Assembly: GCA_032209605.1 (NCBI GenBank)
Contig: JASFXZ010000009.1
Location: 16,665,553 to 16,729,552, forward strand
Direction of reading: 5' to 3'
Source of the DNA: Mactromeris polynyma
Taxonomy: Eukaryota; Mollusca; Bivalvia; Venerida; Mactridae
DNA: 64,000 nucleotides
This document shows positions 1-12,400 of this stretch, piece by piece. Below the pieces are notes generated by a model. It saw nothing but the letters and a program-made list of their open reading frames with translations, had not been told where the DNA came from and did no database searches. Numbering within the stretch: position 1 is the stretch's first letter; the number at the start of each line of letters is the position of its first letter. A program made the translations under genes and the position numbers.

Positions 1-2007
1 ATAATTTTGTTTTCGACGAAAGATGAAAACTGACATGCAATTTTACACGAAATGTCCCTTTACAACTATTCGGATTGTACGGTTGCCTAAAAGTGACACT
101 TTCATTTCTTCATTTGTTTCCCCATAAAAACAATCGGTCGCTGAATTTATTGCTAGTGTGACTACCGAATATTTCATATTCAAATGAATTTATTAGCGTC
201 GAAATGTTAAAAAACACTTTGTGCAATAATCGTTGTAAAAAGTCATTGTAATAGTTCGATAATTTCGTTTTGTGCTGTTTCGTTTACATGTCCGTCAGTT
301 CAGTCTTAATTGTATTTCCCTTCCCTGTGTGTACCTCCTCCGTTTTATTCCGTATTGATATGTCCAGGGATGTTTAAATATATATGTAGTCTTCCCATCT
401 CGGAATTGTACACTTTAATAATATGTTATAGTAAGATGAATATCGTTGCATTCAATACAGAAAAGTAGGCATTGTTTAATTGTTCGGTTGAACACATTTA
501 TTTTAAAGAAACATGAACGGGCCTAAACGTATGTAATGATTATACCAAAGAGTTTTTCAAACACAATGCATATTTACTTCAAGATTGAACACGCTGAATG
601 TATCAGAGAATCAGAGATGTCTCTTCATGAGATCCGTACTTTACATTATATTCGACCCTCCCCTATGTAGAGGATAATAAATTCCATTGATTTACACATT
701 ATCTGATACATGTTGATGAAATGGTTATTATAACTTAATGAGAGAAAACAAAAAAAATCAACTAATCTCCGTCTTCATAGATCGGTGTTCAGCGGCAATA
801 GCCGAATACTCGCGATTGCAGAGTACATTGCTGATATATACGTCAGATCAAATCTGATTCTTCTAACAAGTGTCGATATGATATTTTTCTGACGAAAGGG
901 CAATTTGTTTGCATGGAGACGTACTTGATGGACTAAAATATCTTAGTTGATAACAAATAACATAAGAAATAGGGATGGGAACATTATAACCTCTTTGCAT
1001 TGAACAATGAGTGTAGAAGTTGAGCATAAAGTGATCCTAAAAGCACAAGAAGACAAGACAAATATACAAACTTAAAACAATTACAGTCAAAGGCGACACA
1101 AGACACACATTTGTATCATATATGTTGATAGAAGTATCGCCTTGGAGCGATATATAGTTAAACAATGCTAATGGGGGTTTATACCAAGTTAAAGGGTGCA
1201 TCCTATCTCATACTTATCCGACCATCACCATAATGATACAAAAAAGTATAAAGAAGAAAACAAGAGTCCTGATATGTGCACTTTCAATATCACGCGTTCT
1301 TTTGTCCGTGAACACTTGGTTTGCATTAGTCCATGAGCATGTGTGAAGATTTATTGAACATACTTCTCCCAAAAGCTATGTCGATAAAATAACGTTGATT
1401 GTAACAGTAAATAAAACAATATGCAATGTGTTTAATTGATATCAATTCTTTTTACGACTATACATTATAAGATTATAAATGAAAGGTACATGCTATCTTT
1501 CTAGAAAAGTAACCGAAGAAATCTGAGAAATACAAAGTGGAACACACGTCTTACTAACTAATTGATGCATTTAGCAATCGTTGTTTACTAGTCTCAATCT
1601 TACAAAGTCGCACATATCATCCAGTCTAGAAAAGTTGACGAGCACACAATTTCCCACTAATACTAAAGTTAACTGACATAAATAAGATTCGAGACGGGTT
1701 TCTTGCTAGTCTATTTAGCTACAACCACTTTGATAGACAAGATCATTGTATGTTTCGGTGTTATTAAGTATGAAGTATGTCATTCAATGTTATAGGTAAA
1801 GAATGTAACCACGGTAACCTGGTTCATTTTAGTCAGCCACAGCGTCATTGCGATGCTATACCAAACGAGAGGTAAACAGAAGAGAATGTTTGATTGACAA
1901 ACACACGAGAACAATACGTTTAATATCATATACAATGTATGTTATAGTTATTCTGTGTGGTGTCTGTGTAAAGTCGGTCCCCAGAGTGTAAGAACTTCAG
2001 ATGGTAT
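1..2007. other. Gene-free AT-rich flank
   Basis: I see no exon with coding character, no RNA gene and no tandem array here. Open frames are short and lack recognisable motifs. It is probably intergenic sequence upstream of the receptor gene, but distal regulatory sites cannot be excluded by eye. Confidence 0.5.
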
Positions 2008-2313
2008 GTTAAATTCCCCTTTCCCTATGTGAATTGTTTGCACTTGATACAGTGTTTATGTAATTTACTTTCCACTTTTTGCCTATTGTTGTTACCTCCA
2101 TGATGTATTCCATCCATTAAATGCCCTCTGTTTGTCCTCCTTAATTCTCCTTAGTTGTTCTTTGTGGTCGCCCACGCGATTACTAGCGCCCATGTTCCAA
2201 TGTGTGTTTGTCCTTGCCCCACCGCAATGGCTGATGTTTTGTGGACTGTTGTTTTCCCTGAGGTCTGTGTATGTGGCGATCCCTGTAGCAGTTTAGTCTC
2301 TCTTTTATCAATG
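2008..2313 (+). repeat. Interspersed repeat family A, copy 1
   Basis: This roughly 300-bp segment is similar along its length to 6095-6995, 18262-18605 and, on the minus strand, 26341-26522. Shared landmarks in order are a 'gatgtattccatccattaaa' block, a 'tgtttgtcctccttaattct' block, a short C/T-rich stretch, and an end rich in 'gtctgtgt' followed by 'agtctctctt'. This copy carries a single version of the stretch that is expanded at 6238-6912. No coding capacity or clear terminal repeats are visible, so its transposon class is unknown. Confidence 0.7.
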
Positions 2314-5300
2314 GTAAAAATAACCTACAATTTAGATATGCCGGTATTTTCAATCTTGACATACGCGCAGAGTTAGCGCTAGCATAGGACATATCTGTAT
2401 CGGACTTGTGCTTTGCTGTTCCTGAAAACATTTAAGAAAAGTTATGAATCATTGTTTTAGTGTACGTCTGTGTGAAATACAATAAAATGCCATTTTCTGA
2501 AAATCATTTCTTGGCATGTTTGATAGAAAATAAGCCTATCCACCTTTAATGTAGAGTACATTTCAATAGATTAAATAAATCAATTTAAACATTTTCTGTT
2601 CAGTTTAGGTGCAAGACAAAACAACAACGTTTTTGTGTAACAGCTGTGATTTTACATACGTTTGTTGGCATAAAAGAATATTTATTTTTATTAAGTTGAG
2701 TTATCTGCATTGAAGTTTGGTTAACCGTTCAACCGTTCAAAACATTGATCTCCGCAATGCCTTGTTGCTGATATCAAATAATGGAAAATGGTGCAGGGTC
2801 GAGGGAATTTTAAATTATTGTGGAAGATTTTTTAAAGATTTTTCATACGTTCAAATACAAGTCATTATTTCTTGAAGATTGATGTCAAGCGGGAAATACC
2901 ACATACAAAGTGCACACCAACTCCAAATCGCATGAAGGTAAGAAATATGAACATACTTTAAGTCAAAGAAAAGCTTTGGATAGTTACTCAGAACAAACAA
3001 CGAAGGTCAATCACATCACATAAGACACACCATTATAACACTTTTAATGAATTTTAATTGAATCACGGTCTTGTCCGTTATAGGGCTTCTGACAAAAAAC
3101 ACTTTTCATTGATTTCGGGGGCTGTTTTCTGTTGCCTGTAGCTTGTAGAATCAGTCATTTATCATTATTCTAAACTTAAAGAATGAAAAATATTGACAAA
3201 GCTGCAGTTTTGCACTGCACATTTGGGGAAGAGGGAGCAATAACCTCATTTGAATGAATTTTAAACACAGAAAGAACATTCTTCGACCATGATATGTCGA
3301 CTAAATTACTTATCTTAGTATATGCCAGAACTGTTTCACAATCAGAACAAAATTACAGGAAAACAACTGGATTAAAGTAAGGAACCAGACACTACACAAG
3401 AATAAATTGGAACTATAATATTGATGAAGAGTGACATTTCTGAGTTCTGGAGACCAAAATACCATTGTTTACTTCAAATATGAAGGTCATGTCAGATTCT
3501 ATACATCTAGTGACCCGACGGTGGTTTATTAGTTGCCAAGTTATGTTCCAGCTAGAGCAATGAACGTAGAAGCAGTTAAAAAGTGGAGAAGGGGTAGACC
3601 ACATTAACAAATCAGAACTTTACGATATGTCATAACACTTACAAATAATGAAGCCCTACTAGAAAATGAATTGTCAGCAGATCTACAGTCCGTCAATCAG
3701 TAGCCTGTATACTGTCAAAGGCAACAACTAAGGTCAACTTGAGACCTTATTATACAAGGTACTGGCATACTATCAACCTCTTCTGTCAAGTTTCTTTTTG
3801 CTACAGTAGACAAAATCCTATCTGGGAAAATATTGCAAGTTCTGTTTCCAAGTAGGCTAATTCCCGTTTAAAATGTCTGTATCGACAACGTGTCTACTTT
3901 AAATCACATACTAAGGAACGTTTTGTCATGTTCCTCATCCAGTGTTACTTTGACTACGAATGTTCTGTCTGGTGTTTAGTCCTACCCAGAAGCTCAAGCA
4001 AAAACATCACGTTCCTCCAAATATATCAATCCTATTTATCTTGAATATGGATTTTAAACACATATTGATTATATAACATTGTTTATCAAGTCATAAAAGA
4101 GTGGACCAATTCACAATAGTGTATGTTTATTAAATTAAAAATGACCCTGGTAACATGTGCGACCAGTTTATTCCACAGGACACCATTCATTCATATAATC
4201 ACCGGATTCAATAATGATGATATTTATCCCTCAAGCATTGGTTTTGGTGCCAAAACGATTTATAGGTTGTAAGCTGATTAGCTACGTAAAGAACGTGCTA
4301 TAAAATTTATATTTTCTCTCAGTTATTTAGTATTTAAATATTAATATCTGTGAAACCAATCTGTTTATTTTTGTACTGGTCATTCAAACTTTAAATAGTG
4401 ATATGTATTAGTCTGCGACGTATTGTTTTCAAGTGGATGTTTCTCGATGTCAACTCACGTTGCTGTTGAAAGAATGCAATGTAAATCTGTTTTGTGTTGT
4501 TACAAAGTGTATCTAATCGTTTCCATGGATCTCTTAATTGATTTATCTCATTTATCCATTTACTCATTAGTTGTAATTTTATTTCTGGAGTATGAATTGT
4601 TTTAATTATTTTATTGTCATGTTCAATACAAATCTTGTGGAAACCATCTTAAATCCAACAAGGAGTGCAATTTGAAAGTCTCAACGTGTTCCTAAAACAT
4701 GTTGTTTGTTTACAACAAGATTACATGGTTACAATACTTGCCATTTAGCATTATATCAAATATCTGTGCACAATAACATAATTGCCCATGTATATCGAGC
4801 ATACCGTCCATCTTATACTAGTATTCATGGTCATAGAAGACATGTTGTACTAGGAAACCAATTCCTTGTCGAAATAATGAAATTACAACCTTTTCATCAT
4901 CAGAGGCAGATTTGCCATAAGATTCTTTCATCACATGGAAGCAGGCTCTCACCAAAGCGGCATTGTCTTACAGCAACGTGTTGATTGTATCTTTCCAATG
5001 TGTTTCCCTCAACGCATACACCACTGGAAAAGTAATACAGTATATGCATTCAGGAAACACATATTGTCTGTTCATTTTAGTTCGAAATATTTTGACGGTT
5101 GTATATTTGATAAAAAAGATGACTTTCAATTATACTTTATAATTGAAAGCTTGTGACTGTTAACTGTATTGACTTCTGCATTCAGTTCAGTCTGTGGTGT
5201 CGTATTAGAAACGTACGCGCTTACCATTCTGCAAGTATTCAGTAACGTTAACTCCCACTTGCAAAGTCTGCTTCTTGAATGCAGCTGCTGAGGTCTGCCA

Positions 5301-6094
5301 AATATAACTGCATTCGGTAGGACATCTATATGGATTGCATGCTTATTCTTTCATGAATTTGTCTATCCATCGTTCAGCTCCTGGAAAAATGAAACTTTGG
5401 CATAAATTTGAAGAAAACAAACACATTAAATGAGGTATTTACTTCTAAAACGGAATCCCATCAAAGTGATGATTACTTATAATCACAATTGATCTATTAT
5501 GTCACATTTAATTCCCCTAGGTGCAGTTCATCGACAATCCCGGGCTTTGTGCGTGATTGCCTGACACTTACTGTGTTTATTCAAAGCTTCCGTGTTTGCA
5601 TATAGATACAAAACGGAATGTGGTTAGTTCAAATGCTAAAACAGAATATTAACAATTACAAAACGCCATAAATTATTAGTCTCATCATTTTGGTATTGCA
5701 AACTGAAATTGCGGAAAGATGATTGCGTAATTCTTGATGGATGTGCGTGATTAAAACACGGTGTTAACATTCACGTTTCATCATTTATTTAGTAAACATT
5801 TTGGTGAATATTAATTTTATCAACTGCTAGAAAAATGATGTTGTAAACAATAATGCAAAAAAAACAATGAGTAGTGAGGCGCTCAAATTACTGAAAACGT
5901 CTTACGCAAATTGTCGTTTGTAAAATGAACGTCAATTATATAATACACGTCGAGTGAACGTGTACATTCGTTTAAGACATTAAATGTTTGCTTTTCTAAA
6001 TTATGTAGATGTGATTCCCGATTTCTTTTCCTCCCATCAAATTCCCATTTGCCTTGCTTCTTACACATTAGTTATACTTCTTGTCCGTTGTTGA
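2314..6094. other. Gene-free stretch
   Basis: No supportable exon, RNA gene or array is visible. Open frames of 60-92 codons (for example 4706-4984 and 4935-5156) have no recognisable motif, no paired splice sites and overlap one another. Confidence 0.5.
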
Positions 6095-6995
6095 TTAAGG
6101 TACATACCACTTTCCCCATTTCGGCCTATGAATACTGACTTTCTTGGCTTGTTCCGTGATGTATTCCATCCATTAAACATGTTCCCCTTGTTGATCCCCT
6201 AAATTATCAATGGTTGTCTTTGATGGTTGGCCAGACCATTCATTGCACCCCTATCCCCATACATGTTTACCCTTGCACCCCTATCCCCATACATGTTTAC
6301 CCTTGCAACCATATCCCCATACATGTTTACCCTTGCACCCCTATACCCATACATGTTTACCCTTGCACCCCTATCCCCATACATGTTTACCCTTGTACTC
6401 CTATCCCCATACATGTTTACCCTTGTACCCCTATCCCCATACATGTTTACCATTGCACCCCTATCCCCATACATGTTTACCCTTACACCTATATTCCCAT
6501 ACATGTTCACCCTTGCACCCCTATACCCATACATGTTTACCCTTGCACCTATATTCCCATACATGTTTACCCTTACAACCATATCCCCATACATGTTTAC
6601 CCTTGTACCCCTATCCCCATACATGTTTACCCTTGCACCCCTATCCCCATACATGTTTACCCTTGCAACCATATCCCCATACATGTTTACCCTTGTACCC
6701 CTATACCCATACATGTTTACCCTTGTACCCCTATACCCATACATGTTTACCCTTGCACCCCTATCCCCATACATGTTTACCCTTGCAACCATATCCCCAT
6801 ACATGTTTACCCTTGTACCCCTATCCCCATACATGTTTACCCTTGCACCCCTATCCCCATACATCTTTACCGTTGCACCCCTATCTCCATACATGTTTAC
6901 CTTTGCACCTCCTCAGTGCCTAATGTTATGTAGTATGTTGTTTCCCGGGGTCTGTGCGGGAAGGCATTGTCTAACGTATGCGGCGTTCCCTGTTA
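6095..6995 (+). repeat. Interspersed repeat family A, copy 2, expanded
   Basis: The left end (about 6095-6237) and right end (about 6913-6995, with 'gttgtttcccggggtctgtg' and 'ggcgttccctgttataact') align with copies 1, 3 and 4. The middle, which is one unit in the other copies, is here a 30-bp tandem array. The copy is therefore about 900 bp instead of about 320 bp. Confidence 0.7.
6238..6912 (+). repeat. 30-bp minisatellite, about 22 units
   Basis: The unit is 30 bp and reads 'ccccatacatgtttaccctt' followed by 'gcacccctat'. Two units fit exactly in each 60 bases from 6241 to 6900. Point variants recur (gcacccctat, gtacccctat, gcaaccatat, acacctatat). Because 30 is a multiple of three, several frames on both strands stay open for over 230 codons. 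They encode only 10-residue repeats and I do not treat them as genes. Confidence 0.95.
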
Positions 6996-9423
6996 TAACT
7001 TAATATATCTTTATGTATGTATTGATGCGCGTTTCCCGCATAGGTAAGTTTCAACCAACTTATACATTATACATAACGGTAACTTGCGTCGTTGGAAGAC
7101 CGTTTAACTGGTTGACGTACCCAGTATTTATTCTATCAGTTCCAATGTTGTGATGCCGTTTTGTTGTTATGTTTCTCTTCAGGATACATTGTTATCCCGA
7201 GCTATGCTGTCCACCAAAACCCTCCTTTGACTTTTGTGTCCCTCTTCAGTAATTATTTTATTTCATAATCGAGGCATTTTAGTGACAATGTCCTGATTAG
7301 TGAATGTGACGGTCTATGTGCTATTCTTTATCATTTATGAATTGACAGAACATTCCATATCTGGGATTAAATAGTTTACAGGTGACTGAATTTAAGATGA
7401 CATTTTTCTGAGCAGTTGATGTTTGAGTCTCAATGTATCAGCGAGGAAGGGATAGAGACTGTTGGTTTCTTCTGAGTTATAAAAACAAATGTATCAAAAT
7501 GGCTTCAAGTGACTTATTCATTGATATTTTATATTGTACAATACTTTCCATACACCAAGAACAGTTTCCGATTTTGAGAACAGTAATCATGGCTGCAACT
7601 CGTAGATTCACGCAATGCGTACACTCTATCTGGCGTATCTGCTACTAAAGTCTGACCCATTGAAATAAGAAATAATTGCAGTCTATATCAAATATGGGGA
7701 CCATTTGCAAAAAAAGGTCGTGGTTGGAAGACATTCGATAGTTTCATCGGAAAGAGGTCTCCTCGCAAGTATCCAATCCTACGTATATCCTAACAATCAA
7801 GCGTGCATTTTTATTATAACACGTGTCTTGAGGGGTTTCCGTTTCGTCCTTATAACTGTTCGCCCGTATACCGATAATATTTGTCATGATTAGTGCGGTT
7901 GTCACGCCAGATTGATGTTTATGTCCAAAATGGTCAAAGTAAACAAACTCCCCACGCTAACATGCCGTACGATTACTGAAGTAATTGACTAGTTCGTCTA
8001 AGCAATCTGTGTTCGGCTTTTTTCCAATCAAATCGTACTTGGCAGAACAAATAGAAAGATTAACCGGTGCATGAAACCTGTACTCTCGTGTTAAACACTA
8101 GCTGTTACAACACAACTTCATCAGCTGCGCTTTATTTAAATAGCAGAATCTACTAAATGCAGACGGTCGCTGTGTAACCATCCGTTATTGCTTGAATTAT
8201 CTAGTTGGTGCATTTGAGTCAAATATCAATCCAGATTGTACGCGGCATAGGTCAGGAAGGAATATGTGTTTGACTAGAGACAAAAATCCTCGTGAAATTT
8301 GCGCGTAAAAATGGATCGAATCAATAAAAAATGCACGACCAATTTTGTTTTACCACTCGCTGTATATTTAATGTGAAAATTTCTAATCTTCGACAATTTA
8401 TTTAGACATCTGAATGTGTCAAGATATCTTTATAGTTGACAGAAAGGATATTTCAAATTGACGGAATTGCTATAATTTCGCTAGAGACGTCTCGGAAATT
8501 AACCTAAAAACGTATTATAAGAATATTGCCACGGTAAAATATGAGATCGCATTTCATGAATTCCTTACATGTTGCGTGTACCAGTACTCTGAGGGATCGC
8601 TGTTTCAATGACTTAATAACAGAAAATAGTGTGAGTTAATATTACTATCGGAATAAAATATCTGTTTGTGTTACTCTTGTGTGAATAAACGTATTTTTAT
8701 CTGATTACGTAATGATAAGTTGAGAACGTTCTATCTTCATTCTGTTACATTGAGTAATGTTGGTGATTGGCGCTAAACAAATAGTGGTCAGAAAACAGCT
8801 TGACTTACTGTTAGACAGTTAAATTGTGTAAATACTTGCTTGTTGATTAACCAACTTCATTATAGGTTAAAGTGACATACTTCCATAGAATGGATTTATA
8901 TAAGTTGTGTTCAATATAACAAAATACTAACATTGTTTTTTTCCAGTATTGCACATATACATTGTAAGCGCGTGCATGTGAAGCGTGCGTTTTTCGTTCG
9001 AACCCGTTAGCTTGCTATTCAAGTTAGTATATATACACTGAAGTTTGTTTAAAATTTAAATTGACAGAAACAGACATAATTGAACAGCGGTCAGTTATCA
9101 AACCGAACAAACTTATTTAAGCGACTTGAGTCACAACATATTCACATTATATGCTAATTGAAAGTGTGGATAGATGTGATAATAATACATTTCAGTATGT
9201 TTTCCATTGAAGAACTGCTATAAAAGTGTAAAGGGAACGCAGTGTATTTATCGACCAACCGTGTTGAATTCCCGATTATTAACAACGTCGAATCCATCTC
9301 GAAATTCACGCGATTTACATGTAAGCGACATTTTGGTAAAAGAACAGTAGTGCATGGTATTTGAATAAGATAAACTTTGGAAAGTTGGAAATTAGTGAAC
9401 ACTATTCATTGAAGTGATCAACT
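6996..9423. other. Region upstream of the receptor gene
   Basis: No coding exon is recognised. It must contain some or all of the 5' UTR and promoter of the receptor gene if transcription starts nearby, but no convincing TATA box or initiator can be picked out. An in-frame TGA lies 9 bases before the receptor ATG, so the coding frame does not extend upstream in this exon. Confidence 0.4.
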
Positions 9424-9481
9424 ATGGGTTTCATAACAAGACGAGTGATGTTGGAAATTGGCATTGTGGTTTTATTAGGAG
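9424..9481 (+). CDS. Receptor exon 1: start and signal peptide
   Basis: The ATG has A at -3 and G at +4, with an in-frame stop just upstream. It encodes [19 protein letters not shown], a hydrophobic leader, and ends in phase 1 before GTAAGT. The phase matches the acceptor at 36516, so the leader continues as VTVTYG into the mature N-terminus. Confidence 0.8.
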
Positions 9482-12400
9482 GTAAGTGGATTACTTAAAT
9501 ATAAAATTTAGTTTTAATTTCATATTTTAGTAGGTTGAAAAAACTACATAGACTTAATTTATGATCCGGGTTAAGATATCCGTGGTGGTGTTTTTTTTCT
9601 TTTGAATCTGGGTAACCATCATTAATTCATGAATAATGAGAAGTATTTGAGTAGAAACTTATTGTACTTTTGTTATAATCTATGTATTAGTGGTATAAAT
9701 ACCAGCATGAAATTACTATATAAACCTCGATTCCTTCTTCAGCTTCTTACAATATCATTTCTTTAAATATATATATTACTTTGTTGAATGTGTCTGTCAA
9801 AAATAGATAATAATATTATTTAAAAAAAATGTCGAAAGGTTTTTGTTGATTTGAGAGGAACTGAAGAAGAGGCAATGTTTATGTTTTTTTGGTAATTTAT
9901 GAGCGCTCCAGAACGAAATTTCTGAACGTAACCATTTGATTAGACCTACGAGGTTAGATTAATGGTTCCCTGAAATTAAACATGGTGATTATGAATTCTA
10001 TAGAAATCCCCACAAAAGGTTCAATGCTGGACATATCATAATTAGAACATACGGTTATCGCCGTATGACCTATTCCATTGAACAACGTTTCATATAATTG
10101 CAAGTGGAATTAATGGGAATTTCCTGATCGCTGATCGGACGTACTGAAGCGTTAAACTATCTAGTTTGCTGTAAAGATATGCATGGGGCGTGAATATATT
10201 ATTCACAAGTTGTACTGGCTTCTGTTATTTGGAAAGGATAGAAATGGTAACATAGACAATGCTTAAATCACCAAACAGGGCGGCAAGCGACAATCAGTTA
10301 AACTGCCATTCGATGTGTCTGATACAGATTTTGTAGAACGAAAGTACATTATGTAAGTATATACGTGGATCAGGAAATGCCGCTTACAAACCACGCAGTC
10401 ACACCAATAACACTACAAACCGCGGGGTCACACCAATAACACTACAAACCACGCAGTGACACTAATAACACTACAAACCACGCGGTCACACCAAAACACT
10501 ACAAACCGCGGGGTCACACCAATAACACTACAAACCACGCAGTCACACCAATAACACTACAAACCGCGGGGTCACACCAATAACACTACAAACCACGCAG
10601 TCACACCAATAACACTACAAACCGCGGGGTCACACCAATAACACTACAAACCACGCAGTGACACTAATAACACTACAAACCACGCGGTCACACCAAAACA
10701 CTACAAACCGCGGGGTCACACCAATAACACTACAAACCACACAGTCTCACCAATAACACTACTAACCACGGGGTCACACCAATAACACTACAAACCACGG
10801 GGTCACACCAATAATACTACAAACCACGCAGTGACACTAATAACACTACAAACCACGCAGTCACACTAATAACACTACAAACCACGGGGTCACACCAATT
10901 ATAACACTACAAACTACGCAGTCACACCAATAACACTACAAACCACACAGTCACACCAATAACACTACAAACCTCACAGTCACACCCATACCACTACAAA
11001 CCACACAGTCACACCAATAATAACTACTACAAACCACACAGTCACACCCATAACACTACAAACCACACAGTCACACCAATAATAACTACTACAAACCACA
11101 CAGTCACACCCATAACACTACAAACCACACAGTCACACCAATAACACTACAAACCACGCATTCATACCAATAACACTACAAACCACGCATTCATACCAAT
11201 AACACAAGGAAACATGAATATCCAACATTTACAAATATATTTTGCGATCAAAGGCAAAATGAAACAAAAAAAACAAGTTGGTGAAATATGAGGTGTAGTT
11301 AAAAGCCCGGAATAATTCTAAATACCAAACATTTTGTCTAAGTTTAGAAGAAAATTGCTTATAAATATGATTATCCTGTTTTACTCGTATACAAAAAACA
11401 ACTCACTTAAAGACCACCTAAATAATAAGACCACCTCAAAAGTAAGATCACAATGTGCAAGTCCATTTTCACTGTTTTGCTCTTTATTCAACCTCAATAT
11501 GAAGACCACCTCAATAAGACCAGTTTCAATAGGGTCCCGATGGTGGTCTCATTAATGAGGATTTACTGTATTTTGTTTCTCGAAGCCCAGCAATGAGGTT
11601 GTTAAACCAAGATATCAGTTTAAAAGGTTTTAAGAAATAAAGTGAGCTATGCTATTGACTGAATTGTACTGATTCTCTCCTGGTGTGAGGCGGGGTCAAG
11701 TTAAATAGCAACACGTAATCTTATTGCATATTAATTAATACAGGATGGACAATAGAAATGACAGATAAAATCAGGAGGATAATGGAACAGTATTGACAAT
11801 ATATCTGTGCTGATAGTACCCCTGGATCCATTATATAATCGCAATGTTTGTGTCCCTACATATATGTCTCTACAAAGTTCACAAGATAATGCTAACAGGC
11901 CATTTTTACATTGATTTTGTACATATCCCATTTTAAATACATGACTGTAATTTTGAATAACATATGGTTTCGAATAGCCCATTTCAATTCGACGTGTCTA
12001 AAAGATACATCGGGACCTGATATTTATTTCGGATTATATCAAGTATTCGGATAGAAGGTTGTCGAATAAACGAAGTGCGACTGTATATGTACACCGGAAA
12101 ATGAAACCCCATCAAAATAAAAACACATTTTAATGCTTATGAATAAGGATAATGTGTCATTAGAAATTTCACATAGAGCATTGATTCCACATCTTAATTA
12201 GTGTCGTTGTGAAATAGTTCTGACGTTTTTGCGACAATGCTGTCCTAGATTGCTATGCCATTAATCTCTTACCAGCAAATTACGAGCAATTTGCTCCGAT
12301 AGTAACTTGTTAATATAAGAAACGAATGCATGAATCGTGCACTATTTCATAGTTCATGATAAGAGTTATATAAAGTTCATGATTTCACAATTTCAGCGTA

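Noticed and set aside
6238..6912. CRISPR-like array
   Set aside because: The units are directly adjacent with no unique spacers, and the host is a eukaryote. The same applies to the other tandem arrays.
6199..7003. Open frames of 231-258 codons in four frames
   Set aside because: Artefact of the 30-bp minisatellite.
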